A program made the position numbers and the translations under genes. From NCBI GenBank assembly GCA_034665305.1, contig JAXDFZ010000023.1, positions 65,805 to 129,804 on the forward strand: a stretch of 64,000 nucleotides of DNA, given 5' to 3'. The DNA is from DASXRU01 sp034665305 (GTDB lineage: Bacteria > Acidobacteriota > Blastocatellia > Pyrinomonadales > Pyrinomonadaceae). A model generated the notes under the pieces. The model was not told the DNA's origin, did no database searches, and worked only from the letters and a program-made list of their open reading frames with translations. Shown here in pieces: positions 45,255 to 53,686 of this stretch. The stretch's first letter is position 1. Each line of letters begins with the position of its first letter.

Positions 45255-46031
45255 ATGCTACCTCAAGCTTTTGATCTAAGTGGGAAAACAGCAGTGGTCA
45301 TCGGCGGCACTTCCGGCATTGGACGGGCTATTGCCCATGGGCTGGCAGAGGCTGGCGCGGACGTAGTGCCGAGTTCGCGGCGGCCCGAACAGGTGAAAGA
45401 AGCCGCCGCTGAAATTCGAGCGCTGGGCCGACGTTCGTTGGAATCTGTTTCTGACGTCGGCGATCGCGCCTCGCTGCAACAGCTGCTGCACAAGTGCGTT
45501 GCGGAGTTTGGCAAGGTGGACATCCTTGTCAATTCAGCGGGCAGGACAAAACGGACACCTACGGTCGAGGTCAACGATGAAGAGTGGGCCGATATTCTCG
45601 ACACAAATCTGACCGGAACCCTGCGCGCCTGCCAAATCTTTGGGCGACACATGCTGGAGAATAACTATGGTCGCATCGTAAACATCGCATCGCTTACGTC
45701 GTTCGTTGCGCTCTATGAAGTTGCGGCCTACTCGGCCAGCAAAGCTGCGGTAGCAATGCTGACAAAATCGCTGGCCATTGAATGGGCGGCGCGCGGTGTG
45801 AACGTCAATGCGATTGCTCCCGGAGTGTTTCGCACGGCGCTGAATGAAAAGTTGCTCGATGGCACCGAGCGCGGTCGGGAGTTTCTGCTGCGCACTCCGA
45901 TGAAGCGTTTTGGCAACGTGGAAGAGTTGTGTGGCGCGGCAGTCTTTCTCGCTTCGGACGCGGCCAGCTTCATCACGGGCGAAGTGCTGGTGGTGGATGG
46001 CGGGTTTCTCGCCAGCGGCGTTAATCAATAG
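45255..46031 (+). CDS. SDR family oxidoreductase (gluconate 5-dehydrogenase/KduD-like)
   Basis: 258 residues from ATG 45255 (a TTG lies 18 bp upstream; no good site for either). GGTSGIGRAIAHGLAEAGADVV, VNSAGRTKRTPTVE, NIASLTSFVALYEVAAYSASKAA with Y159/K163, and APGVFRTALNEKLL are visible. The RTKRTP segment parallels the TIRRAP of KduD, so a hexonate or deoxy-keto-hexonate substrate is likely. It is transcribed with the LarA-type gene downstream. Confidence 0.85.
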   Translation: MLPQAFDLSGKTAVVIGGTSGIGRAIAHGLAEAGADVVPSSRRPEQVKEAAAEIRALGRRSLESVSDVGDRASLQQLLHKCVAEFGKVDILVNSAGRTKRTPTVEVNDEEWADILDTNLTGTLRACQIFGRHMLENNYGRIVNIASLTSFVALYEVAAYSASKAAVAMLTKSLAIEWAARGVNVNAIAPGVFRTALNEKLLDGTERGREFLLRTPMKRFGNVEELCGAAVFLASDAASFITGEVLVVDGGFLASGVNQ

Positions 46032-46049
46032 CTGTCACCGCCGCACGAC

Positions 46050-46191
46050 GTCAGAGCCGCGTGCGGAAGCGGGCGGCTTGACGATTGCGGAATGCAGCTT
46101 GGGAAGAAGAATCGAGTTGTCTTTTAATCTGAAAGCTGAAATCCGCAATCCGAAATCGGCATGCCCGCCCGCTAACGCAGGCGGTTCTGAC
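46050..46191. repeat. Inverted pair of a variant REP element
   Basis: GTCAGAGCCGCGTGCGGAAG then CGGGCGGCT (46050-46078) is answered by GCCCGCCCGCTAACGCAGGC then GGTTCTGAC (46163-46191). They follow the plan of the 58-63 kb REPs (GTCAG foot, GCGG-loop-GCGGG core) but with different stem letters. An inner inverted repeat (ATTGCGGAATG / ATCCGCAAT) is also present. The pair fills the gap before the larA-like start. Confidence 0.6.
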
Positions 46192-46194
46192 AGG

Positions 46195-47472
46195 ATGAGC
46201 AGCGCAGCACTTGAATCGGTAGTAGGACGCGGCGGTGCGAAGTTTTCACTTTCAGCGGCAGCGTTGCGCGCGATCGTCACCGAAGCGCTCGCGGATATTG
46301 CACCAGGCGAACGCGTGCTGGCGATTGTTCCCGATAAAACTCGCGATGACAATACCGATCAGTTGCTTCCCTTGGCAGCGGAAATACTGGCTCAGAAAAA
46401 GATCGAACCGTTCGATGTTTTGATTGCGCAGGGCACTCACGGGCCAATGAATGAAGCCGAGAAGCGTGCCAAAACTGGCTGGAGCAAAATAGCGCCAGGC
46501 AATATCGGCAACATCTTCGATCATCAATGGGACCGCGATGATGAATTGATCACGCTTGGTGAATTAAGCAGTGCCCAGGTCGCTGACTTAACGGTTGGAC
46601 TGATGCACGAAGCAGTGCCAGTGCGCATTAATGCTTTGCTTGCGCCTGGACGGTATGACACGGTGCTCGTCTTTGGAGCCACCATGCCGCACGAGGTCGC
46701 CGGCTTTGCCGGTGGTGCAAAGTATTTCTTTCCCGGAGTTGCGGGTCCTGAATTAACCCATCTGACTCATTGGCTTGGCGCTCTGGCCACAATCGAGAAT
46801 GTAATCGGTCGCATCGAAACCCCGACACGACGTGTGATCGAAGCGGCCGCCGCTTTTGTCTCTTCCCGGATAATCTCTTTTACATCGGTTTCAACTCGGA
46901 ACAGCGACGGGTTGCGCACGCACGCGCTCTTTGCCGGAGACTTGTATGAAGCGTTCCGTCGCGCCGCAAAAGTGAGCGGCGAAGTCCACATCAAGCATAT
47001 TGGAAGGAAATACCAGCGCGTGGTAGCGCTGCTCGACCGTCACTACGATGAACTCTGGGTCGGCGGCAAAGCAAGTTATAAGTTAGGCAGCATTATTGAA
47101 ACGGGTGGCGAGCTAATCATCTACGCGCCACAGCTCAAGCAACTCTCAGCCACGCACGGCCACTTGATCGAGAAGTATGGATACGCCCCGCTCGAACAAG
47201 TGCGCGAAATGGTCGCGGGTTCGGATGAGTTACGCGCGAATCTTTGCGTGGCCGCCCATCTGGCGCATGTCAGTTACGGAAGCGCCCGCAATGCTGCCGG
47301 ACAACTCACGCCTCGTTATCGAATAACCCTCGCCTCCCAGGTTACCGAAGATGATTGTCTTCGAGTCAACCTCGGCTTCCTCGATCACCGGCGATTTAAC
47401 CTCGAAGACTATAGAGCCGACTCTGAGACTCTGGTGGTTGAGAACGCGGGCCGCGACCTTTATCTGGTTTGA
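46195..47472 (+). CDS. LarA-family nickel-pincer racemase/epimerase homologue
   Basis: Start is ATG 46195; the frame extends back into the SDR gene but that part is not LarA-like. 425 residues with LarA hallmarks: PDKTRDDNTDQLLP, the GTHGPM histidine (H82), PHEVAGFAGGAKYFFPG with H166 and the cofactor-linking Lys position K176, and THWLG (H192). LarA enzymes use a nickel-pincer nucleotide to invert 2-hydroxyacids; homologues act on acids other than lactate. Next to an SDR and uronate genes, an aldonate or uronate epimerase is plausible. No larB, larC or larE gene is in the window. Confidence 0.85.
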   Translation: MSSAALESVVGRGGAKFSLSAAALRAIVTEALADIAPGERVLAIVPDKTRDDNTDQLLPLAAEILAQKKIEPFDVLIAQGTHGPMNEAEKRAKTGWSKIAPGNIGNIFDHQWDRDDELITLGELSSAQVADLTVGLMHEAVPVRINALLAPGRYDTVLVFGATMPHEVAGFAGGAKYFFPGVAGPELTHLTHWLGALATIENVIGRIETPTRRVIEAAAAFVSSRIISFTSVSTRNSDGLRTHALFAGDLYEAFRRAAKVSGEVHIKHIGRKYQRVVALLDRHYDELWVGGKASYKLGSIIETGGELIIYAPQLKQLSATHGHLIEKYGYAPLEQVREMVAGSDELRANLCVAAHLAHVSYGSARNAAGQLTPRYRITLASQVTEDDCLRVNLGFLDHRRFNLEDYRADSETLVVENAGRDLYLV

Positions 47473-47546
47473 GCTACTAAACGATGCTTTGCTTGATAGC
47501 GCGTGGGGATTTGAGAATTCTTTTCCCGGGTCACCCCGCCGAATGT

Positions 47547-48149
47547 TCATAGATTTCCGGTTGTGATCGCGCCTGCACGCTCGTAACTAACGATAATGAC
47601 GCCGTTCGAACCGACTGTGCTTTCCGTCACCTTGAAGGCCGCGGGGATCGTTCCAGCCCCAAACAGACGCTTTCCCGCACCCAACGTGATCGGAAATATC
47701 ATCAGCCAGAACACGTCGACCAAATCATGTTTCATCAGCGTCTGCACGAGATTGCCACTTCCCCAAACGTGTAGGTCCGGCCCCTGTTGTTGCTTGAGCC
47801 CTGCGACTTTTTCTGCAACATCTCCGTTAAAAAAAACGGACGGCTGCCATTCGCTCGATGTCTTGGTGTTAGAGGCGACATACTTGGTGGCCGTGTTGGC
47901 GCCGGGCCATATATCGCCATGTTGCGGCCAGAACGATTCCCAAATATCGAACGTTTTGCGCCCCAGCAACAGGTCGAGCGGCGTATGCAACATTTTATTC
48001 AGGGCCGTTTCAATCGCCTCGTCTTGATCGTGATAAGGCGCTGCCCACCCGCCATACGCGAAGCCGTCGCTCGTATCTTCGTCCGGCCCGCCCGGGGCCT
48101 GTATGACACCATCGAGGGAGATGTGTTCAAGCACAATAATTTTTCTCAT
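47547..48149 (-). CDS. Dihydrofolate reductase-like protein (RibD C-terminal family)
   Basis: From ATG 48149, 9 nt after AAGGA, 200 residues. It has MRKIIVLEHISLDGVIQAPG, LLLGRKTFDIWESFWP, HVWGSGNLVQTLMKHDLVDVFWLMIFPITLGAGKRLF, the standard YwjB/RibD_C layout. Members are small NADPH-binding proteins of mostly unknown substrate, commonly near YCII-type genes as here. Confidence 0.88.
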   Translation of the reverse strand: MRKIIVLEHISLDGVIQAPGGPDEDTSDGFAYGGWAAPYHDQDEAIETALNKMLHTPLDLLLGRKTFDIWESFWPQHGDIWPGANTATKYVASNTKTSSEWQPSVFFNGDVAEKVAGLKQQQGPDLHVWGSGNLVQTLMKHDLVDVFWLMIFPITLGAGKRLFGAGTIPAAFKVTESTVGSNGVIIVSYERAGAITTGNL

Positions 48150-48226
48150 GATTGAGTTCCTTCGGGTCGTATCTGATTTTGTCTTCGGTGAATTCAACTT
48201 TCAAGTGCAACAACAGAATTAGTTTT

Positions 48227-48405
48227 CGCTCCAGGGGAGCGAGATGTTTATAGATAGTGCTTCTAACTCGATACTCGCCTACAGCGGAGCGCAATGTTTG
48301 CGTTATTGGTACTTGGTGACCAAACTGTGTTTCGTCCGCTGGAGCGAGGAAAACTTTCTTAGAGGTCGCGCTTTTCTATAAACATCTCGCCCCTAATTGG
48401 GGCGA
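48227..48405. repeat. CGCTCCAGCGGAGCG palindrome cluster, copy 3
   Basis: CGCTCCAGGGGAGCG with AGATGTTTATAG (48227-48253), ACAGCGGAGCGCAATGTTTG, CGTCCGCTGGAGCG and TATAAACATCTCGCCCC...GGGGCGA (to 48405) are variants of the family seen at 31 and 43.5 kb. The paired ends with outward TTTATAG/CTATAAA suggest one composite element of about 180 bp. Confidence 0.7.
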
Positions 48406-48428
48406 AGAGCAACAATGTCCCGTTGCCA

Positions 48429-48797
48429 CTATCCCTCAGTTGCTTCCTCCGGAGCCGGGTAGAAAAGAAGCTCGCGCACCTCGCCCACTGCATCGCATGA
48501 GATGGCCCCCTTGCGCGCCCACGCGAGGGCCTCGTCCATATCGGCAGCTTCCAGCCAGAAACCGCCTATGTGTTCCTTGGTCTCGGTGTATGGCCCATCG
48601 GTGACGAGCACCGTACCATCAGCTTGCTTCCGCACCGTCTTTGCGGTGCTGGCCGGGGAAATTCCGCAAGCGAACTTCCTCACTCCGGCAGCAATCATTT
48701 CGCGGTTAAGCGCGTGGATGTCCTCGATCATCGCTTCAGTCACGGTGGACGGGTCGAAGTCGTCGGGGAGGTAGTTAGCAACCAGATATTGTGGCAT
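48429..48797 (-). CDS. YCII-related (DGPF) protein
   Basis: Start ATG 48797, 9 nt after AGGAG. 122 residues with the family motif TDGPYTETKEHIGGFWLEAADMDEALAWARK, a ferredoxin-like small domain often found beside ECF sigma factors and DHFR-like genes. Function unknown; a His-Asp pair characteristic of YCII folds is only partly visible. Confidence 0.85.
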   Translation of the reverse strand: MPQYLVANYLPDDFDPSTVTEAMIEDIHALNREMIAAGVRKFACGISPASTAKTVRKQADGTVLVTDGPYTETKEHIGGFWLEAADMDEALAWARKGAISCDAVGEVRELLFYPAPEEATEG

Positions 48798-48970
48798 GAC
48801 TCTTTTCTCCTGTTCGGTCTTTAATCTCAAGTCTTTGGGCGGGCCGATCGCCCTGCCTTCACGATAGAGTCGAACGGCCGGACGGGAATTCGACAAATCG
48901 TCAAAGAAAATGTTTTCTTCAACGCTTAGCGGACTAAAGTGGGCGCAGGCCGAGGAACTCTTCTGAATGA

Positions 48971-48985
48971 CGATAATATTTATCG
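48971..48985. promoter_or_regulatory. Short palindrome upstream of the DUF2975 gene
   Basis: Arms CGATAA and TTATCG around TAT sit 57 bp before the DUF2975 start. It could be an operator, perhaps for the XRE-type regulator normally encoded with DUF2975. Regulatory function is inferred. Confidence 0.35.
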
Positions 48986-49041
48986 GCAGATGATAAACCT
49001 TGAAATAAAGTCGTAATGTAAATCAGGCATAAGGATCAAAT

Positions 49042-49524
49042 ATGAAACGAGGCTCGACGATCTTCCTTCAGGTAGTAATTGCACTTCTCGGCGTAGGCGT
49101 TCTTGCCTTGCTGCTTTGGGAACCCCAAGTCGAGGGCAGGAACGTGAACGCCACGCAATTTGAGATCTACTTCAAGGATCCCTTCCTGGCGTATATCTAC
49201 CTGGCCTTCGTCCCGTTTTTTGTCGGTCTTTACCAGGCATTCAAGATATTAGGGTATGCCCGGCGAAACCAAATATTTTCCCAGCGTTCTGTGCGAGCTC
49301 TGCGAATCATCAAGTACTGCGCCTTGACCACGGCGCTCTTTATTGTCGGAGCAGAAGCCTACATTTTCATCTTTGTACGCGGCACGGACGATGTTGCCGG
49401 CGGAGTTATGATGGGGGCCTTTATTATTTTTGTCTCTGCCATCATCGCCACTGCCGCCGCGGTGTTTCAGCGGGTCTTACAAAATGGCGTGCGGATAAAC
49501 TCTGAGAACGAACTGACCGGCTAA
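49042..49524 (+). CDS. DUF2975 membrane protein
   Basis: 160 residues, four transmembrane helices (about 7-27, 50-70, 92-112, 122-145), ATG 7 nt after AAGGA. Wording such as FQAFKILGYARRNQIFSQRSVRALRIIKYCAL (with YQAFK here) is characteristic of DUF2975. Members are normally followed by a small XRE regulator beginning MAIIxNLD. Here that partner is only a stub. Function unknown. Confidence 0.82.
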   Translation: MKRGSTIFLQVVIALLGVGVLALLLWEPQVEGRNVNATQFEIYFKDPFLAYIYLAFVPFFVGLYQAFKILGYARRNQIFSQRSVRALRIIKYCALTTALFIVGAEAYIFIFVRGTDDVAGGVMMGAFIIFVSAIIATAAAVFQRVLQNGVRINSENELTG

Positions 49525-49530
49525 ACGAAC

Positions 49531-49611
49531 ATGGCAATCATCCCTAACATCGACTGTCAGGTTGGCGAAGGGAAAAACAAGCGTTTAAGCCCGCTCAGTT
49601 GTCGGACGGGA
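49531..49611 (+). pseudogene. Truncated XRE regulator remnant downstream of DUF2975
   Basis: An ATG 6 bp after the DUF2975 stop opens MAIIPNIDCQ...RLSPLSCRTGIQ. This matches the first third of the small Cro/C1-type regulators that usually pair with DUF2975 (MAIIxNLDxxLxxRKxxLxELxERxGI). After about 27 codons the resemblance stops and the frame reads antisense through the end of the neighbouring minus-strand gene. The DNA-binding recognition helix is therefore missing. Confidence 0.6.
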
Positions 49612-49947
49612 ATTCAGCGGCGCGGTGGGGCCGCCGCGATCATTGAGCCCCTGGCGGAACGCTTCCTGCTCGCCGGGCGTCATGTCATCCCAGCGCTTGG
49701 CCGTTTTCGCGTGCATCCGGCCGCGCGAATTATGCCGACGACCGCCGCCGCCCATACCAAAGCCTCCGAACAGAATCCGGCAAAGCGCCAGTAGTCCCAG
49801 GGCCTGCCAGAAGCTGATCAGCCGCAAGCCGAACAACGCCGGCGCCAGCGAGTTCCACAAGAGCATCACTACCTCGCCGCCGATGGCGATGAAGATCGCG
49901 AACCCTAAGGGCGCCGCTACAAAGAACCATTTCGGTATTCTTCTCAT
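49585..49947 (-). CDS. Small membrane protein of unknown function
   Basis: 120 residues from ATG 49947 (GAGGAA 6 nt upstream). Two hydrophobic helices (about 8-30 and 45-64) are followed by a Gly/Arg-rich linker FGGFGMGGGGRRHNSRGR and a soluble tail KRWDDMTPGEQEAFRQGL. It starts 10 bp after the sigma factor gene, suggesting co-transcription. It may be a membrane partner of that sigma factor, but no zinc-type anti-sigma motif (HxxxCxxC) is seen. Confidence 0.72.
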   Translation of the reverse strand: MRRIPKWFFVAAPLGFAIFIAIGGEVVMLLWNSLAPALFGLRLISFWQALGLLALCRILFGGFGMGGGGRRHNSRGRMHAKTAKRWDDMTPGEQEAFRQGLNDRGGPTAPLNSRPTTERA

Positions 49948-49957
49948 TTTATGTTCC

Positions 49958-50542
49958 TCACTTTTTCGTAAACTCGTCGTAAATGTCCTGCAGCCGTTCG
50001 CGCAGGTGCAGCACCGCATATCTCTTGCGCGACAGTAATGTGTTGACGTTCACGCCGCTCTCCGCTGACAACTCTTTGAAGCTTCGGCCCTCCAGTTCGT
50101 GAGCGACGAACACTTCACGCTGCGCGTCGGGTAGTTCTTCGAGAGCCAGCGCTAACTCCTCGAGCAGCACGCTGCGGACGTAGAGTGCTTCCGGCCCGGC
50201 TTCCGGCGAAGGCAACAAGTCTTCGAGCCGAAGCATTTCGCTGTCGGCGTTCTCCAGTTCCGTTTCGCTGAAGGTCGCTTCCCTTCTCTCGCGTTTGCGG
50301 AAAAGATCCGTGATGCGATTTCGCGCGACTCGAAACAGCCATCCGCTGACGTGGTCAATCGGCATCAGCATGCGATTGGCTTCCACTAGTTCATAAAAGA
50401 CTTCCTGCACGATGTCTTCGACGTCCGCAGGGTCAGGGACGCGCCGGCGGATGAAATTGCGCAGCCGCGATCGTTCTTCTGCGACGATTCCGGAAATTTT
50501 ACGGTCTTGCTCGTTCATCAAAATGATCGACGGCTGGTTCAT
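49958..50542 (-). CDS. ECF-type sigma-70 factor
   Basis: 194 residues. Region 2 holds DPADVEDIVQEVFYELVEANRM...HVSGWLFRVARNRITDLFRKRERRE and region 4 ALEELPDAQREVFVAHELEGRSFKELSAESGVNVNTLLSRKRYAVLHLRERL. A linker of about 35 residues separates them. Likely regulates an envelope or stress regulon together with the downstream membrane protein; its targets are not identifiable here. Confidence 0.9.
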   Translation of the reverse strand: MNQPSIILMNEQDRKISGIVAEERSRLRNFIRRRVPDPADVEDIVQEVFYELVEANRMLMPIDHVSGWLFRVARNRITDLFRKRERREATFSETELENADSEMLRLEDLLPSPEAGPEALYVRSVLLEELALALEELPDAQREVFVAHELEGRSFKELSAESGVNVNTLLSRKRYAVLHLRERLQDIYDEFTKK

Positions 50543-50650
50543 CCACTACTGTAGACGAACGACGGCGATGAATATTGTAGGAATTTATTGAAAGGGCGCG
50601 TCGCGGAGTTCCCGCCGGGATTACGACGATTAGTCAGAGGGCGGAGCCAG

Positions 50651-53326
50651 TCATTCGTACTTCAACGCGACCAGGGGATCCACTTTCGTCGCTCGCCGGG
50701 CCGGAATCCAGCAGGCCAGAAGTGCGATGCCGGCGAGCAGTAAGGCAGTCAAAAAAAATGTTGTTGCATCCGTCGTGCTGATTCCAAACAACAAGGCCGC
50801 CATCCAACGGGTGAGCACCAGAGCACCGGCGAAGCCGATGACAATTCCCAACAACACCAGCCGCATTCCATTTCTCATGACGAGCGTCATCACATCACGG
50901 GACTGCGCGCCCAGCGCCATACGAATTCCAATCTCCTGAGTTCGTTGCGTTACTGAATACGAAATTACTCCGTAAATTCCTACGCCCGTCAGGATCAGCG
51001 CGATGATGGCGAATACTGCGAGAAGGATCATGTTCGAACGTCGCTCCGCCATGGACGCTGCAAGCAAAGTCTCCATCGTCCGAACTTGCGGACTCGGCAG
51101 GTCCTTATCAATATCTCTGATTGCCGCGAGCGCCGGCGGGGCAATTGCGTTTGGATCGCCGCTCGTGCGCACAGCCAGGTACATCTGGGGCAACGGGTTG
51201 AACGGCAGGAAACCCTGTTGCTCATAGGGCAAATAGATTTCGCTTTTAGCCTCTTTGTCTAAGCCAAAGCCCCTGACGTCTCCCACCACGCCCACAATCG
51301 TTATCCATGGACTCTTCGATTCGAATCGCAAGTGCTGACCTACCGGGTTCTGATCCGGGAAAAAGCGACGGGCAAAACTCTGATTAATCAAAGCGACGGG
51401 TATCGCCGAACGGTCGTCAGTGTCGGAAAATGCGCGCCCCGCAATTAGCGGAATTCCCAGGGCCTTAAAGTAGTCAGCGCTTGCCAGGCCATCCTCAACG
51501 GCGAGCGCTTGATCCGAGTCCTCGATGGGCCCGCGTCCTTCGATGGAGAATGAACTCGTATGACTACCCATCGCGGATGGAAGTCCCCCAGTCACCCCAA
51601 CCGCGACTACGCCGGGAAGATCCTTGATTCGTTCTATCGCCTGTCTGTAGAACTCGCTCTGTTTTGCAGTTTCTGGATAAGAGTATTTTGGCAGGGAGAC
51701 TCGAGCCGTCAGGATGTTCTTGCTCTCAAAGCCGGGATCCACCTGGAGCAATTCGATGAAACTGCGAATCAAGAGACCCGCTCCGATCAACAGGATCATG
51801 GATAACGCGACTTCGGAAACTGTGATTAATCTGCGAAGTCGGACACCGCCTTCTTTTGCCGCTGAGTTTCCCCCAGACTCCTTGAGCGATTCGCTCTGCC
51901 TCGCTCGCGCGTACTGCAAGGCCGGTGCGAGACCTGAAATTATCCCGGTGACCAGCGAAAGGATCATGCAATAAGCGAGCACCGCAAAATCCACTGTCAC
52001 ATTAATGCCTTGAAGCAGCTTTGCCGGATCGAGCCGTGTCAGCAGCCTGATTCCGCCAAACGCAAAACCAAGACTCGCCACTCCTGCAACCAGTGATAGC
52101 AGCACGCTTTCCGTCAGCAATTGTCGGAACAGTCGTCCCCGGCTTGCCCCGAGCGCTTTGCGGATGGCCATCTCCTTTTGTCGCGTCGAGGCGCGTGCCA
52201 GTTGCAGATTGGCTACGTTGGCGCAGGCAATTAGCAAGACGAACCCGACGGCGCCAAACAACAGCAGGAGCGGCGAACGAACATCCCCGACGACTTGTTC
52301 ACGCAGCGGCGTTAGCTTCACGCCGAATTTACTCATCGTGCCCGGGTATTCGCTGGCCAGACGCTGCGTGATAACGCTCATATCCTGGTCGGCTTGATGG
52401 ATCGCAACCCCTGGTTTGAGGCGCGCGATGACGTTGAGATATTTATGCCCTCGTTCTGAATTTGAATTGTCCTGGGGCAGAACGGTAGGCACCCACAATC
52501 CCCGCGATTCAAAGTAACCGGGGATCGTGAAATCAAAGTCTTCCGGCAGGACACCGATCACGGTGTAAGGCGTAGCGTCCAAATAGATGTTTTGCCCGAC
52601 TATGTTCCGGTCCGATCCGTAGCGTCGCTGCCATAATCCGTAGCTGAGCACGGTTACGTGATTCCGCCCGGCCTGAAATTCTTCCGCCAAAAACGTCCGT
52701 CCCAGAACGGGCGGGACCGCGAGCAAATCGAAGAACGCGGAAGTCACCATCCCGCTGCGAATTCGTTCCGGGTTGTCGGCGCCGGCGAGGTTGAAGTCGA
52801 CTCCATTGAAGGTCGCCATCCGTGCGAAGACCTGGTTCTGTTGTTGGTAATCCAGGAAACTTGGCGCCGAGAAACCGGTTTTGCCGCGCCAGCCAAATCC
52901 CGCAGGGTTCGTCCCCCACACCATCACGATCTGATCCGGATTGTGATAAGGGAGCGGACGCAGGAGCGTCGCATTCATCACGCTGAAGATTGCGGTATTG
53001 GCGCCGATGCCCAACGCAAGGGTGATAACCGCAATCGCGGTAAAGCCACGATGCTTTAATAGAACTCGGGCGCTATAGCGCAGGTCCTGCAAAAGCTCTT
53101 CGAGTATGCTGACGCCGCGCGCGTCACGGCACTCTTCACGCGATTGTTCCATACCGCCGAAGGCTCTCAGCGCGGCGTATCGCGCCTCCTCCGGATCCAT
53201 GCCGCTTTGCAGGTTCTCTTCCACATCCCGTTCAAGGTGGAAACGCAGCTCGGCATCGAGTTCATGTTCCATCTCGTCTCTATGAAAGAGCGCGCGCCAG
53301 CGTTTCCCGATGCGTTCAAAGTTCAC
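50651..53326 (-). CDS. ADOP-type orphan ABC permease (duplicated MacB/FtsX)
   Basis: 891 residues from GTG 53326, 7 nt after GAGGA. An N-terminal permease prefix (ELDAELRFHLERDVEENLQSGMDPEEARYAALRAFGG) precedes two MacB-periplasmic-core/FtsX units: about 85-480 (ITLALGIGANTAIFSVMNATLLRPLPY...ARASTRQKEMAIRKALGASRGRLFRQLLTES) and 500-885 (GVISYSVTQRTQEIGIRMALGAQ). No ABC ATPase gene is adjacent, as is typical of the acidobacterial duplicated orphan permeases. It probably has an export or mechanotransmission role of unknown substrate. Confidence 0.92.
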   Translation of the reverse strand: MNFERIGKRWRALFHRDEMEHELDAELRFHLERDVEENLQSGMDPEEARYAALRAFGGMEQSREECRDARGVSILEELLQDLRYSARVLLKHRGFTAIAVITLALGIGANTAIFSVMNATLLRPLPYHNPDQIVMVWGTNPAGFGWRGKTGFSAPSFLDYQQQNQVFARMATFNGVDFNLAGADNPERIRSGMVTSAFFDLLAVPPVLGRTFLAEEFQAGRNHVTVLSYGLWQRRYGSDRNIVGQNIYLDATPYTVIGVLPEDFDFTIPGYFESRGLWVPTVLPQDNSNSERGHKYLNVIARLKPGVAIHQADQDMSVITQRLASEYPGTMSKFGVKLTPLREQVVGDVRSPLLLLFGAVGFVLLIACANVANLQLARASTRQKEMAIRKALGASRGRLFRQLLTESVLLSLVAGVASLGFAFGGIRLLTRLDPAKLLQGINVTVDFAVLAYCMILSLVTGIISGLAPALQYARARQSESLKESGGNSAAKEGGVRLRRLITVSEVALSMILLIGAGLLIRSFIELLQVDPGFESKNILTARVSLPKYSYPETAKQSEFYRQAIERIKDLPGVVAVGVTGGLPSAMGSHTSSFSIEGRGPIEDSDQALAVEDGLASADYFKALGIPLIAGRAFSDTDDRSAIPVALINQSFARRFFPDQNPVGQHLRFESKSPWITIVGVVGDVRGFGLDKEAKSEIYLPYEQQGFLPFNPLPQMYLAVRTSGDPNAIAPPALAAIRDIDKDLPSPQVRTMETLLAASMAERRSNMILLAVFAIIALILTGVGIYGVISYSVTQRTQEIGIRMALGAQSRDVMTLVMRNGMRLVLLGIVIGFAGALVLTRWMAALLFGISTTDATTFFLTALLLAGIALLACWIPARRATKVDPLVALKYE

Positions 53327-53335
53327 GAAATTTCC

Positions 53336-53668
53336 TCAAGCATCGCGCAGGATAAGTGCGACTGCTCCACTAAACCTTTCCCATTGCTTGCGTTCAGCTT
53401 CCAATTGTTTTCTTCCCGCTGGTTTTAGATCGTAAACCTTTGAGCGGCGATTGTTTTCCGATGGTTCCCATACGGCAGAGATGAGACCCCGCTCTTCCAG
53501 ACGATGCAGGGCCGGGTAAAGGGCGCCGGGAGTAACGCTCAACACTTCGCCGGACACCAATTGCAGACGCTGCATGATGTCCCAACCGTGCATGCGGCCG
53601 GAACGCAGTATTCGCAGGACCAGCAGTTCCAGCGTGCCTTGCAACAGGTCGGCCTTCTGTTTTTTCAT
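53336..53668 (-). CDS. PadR family transcriptional regulator
   Basis: 110 residues with DLLQGTLELLVLRILRSGRMHGWDIMQRLQ and a winged helix ending in LYPALHRLEERGLISAVWEPSENNRRSKVYDLKPAGRKQLEAE. ATG 53668 follows GAGGAAGAAC. It precedes the ADOP permease by 9 bp, the usual PadR-ADOP pairing, and likely controls it. Confidence 0.92.
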   Translation of the reverse strand: MKKQKADLLQGTLELLVLRILRSGRMHGWDIMQRLQLVSGEVLSVTPGALYPALHRLEERGLISAVWEPSENNRRSKVYDLKPAGRKQLEAERKQWERFSGAVALILRDA

Positions 53669-53686
53669 GTTCTTCCTCTAGACATC

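Noticed and set aside
45910..46194. Extended N-terminus of the LarA homologue
   Set aside because: This part overlaps the SDR gene in another frame and the variant REP pair; LarA similarity begins after ATG 46195.
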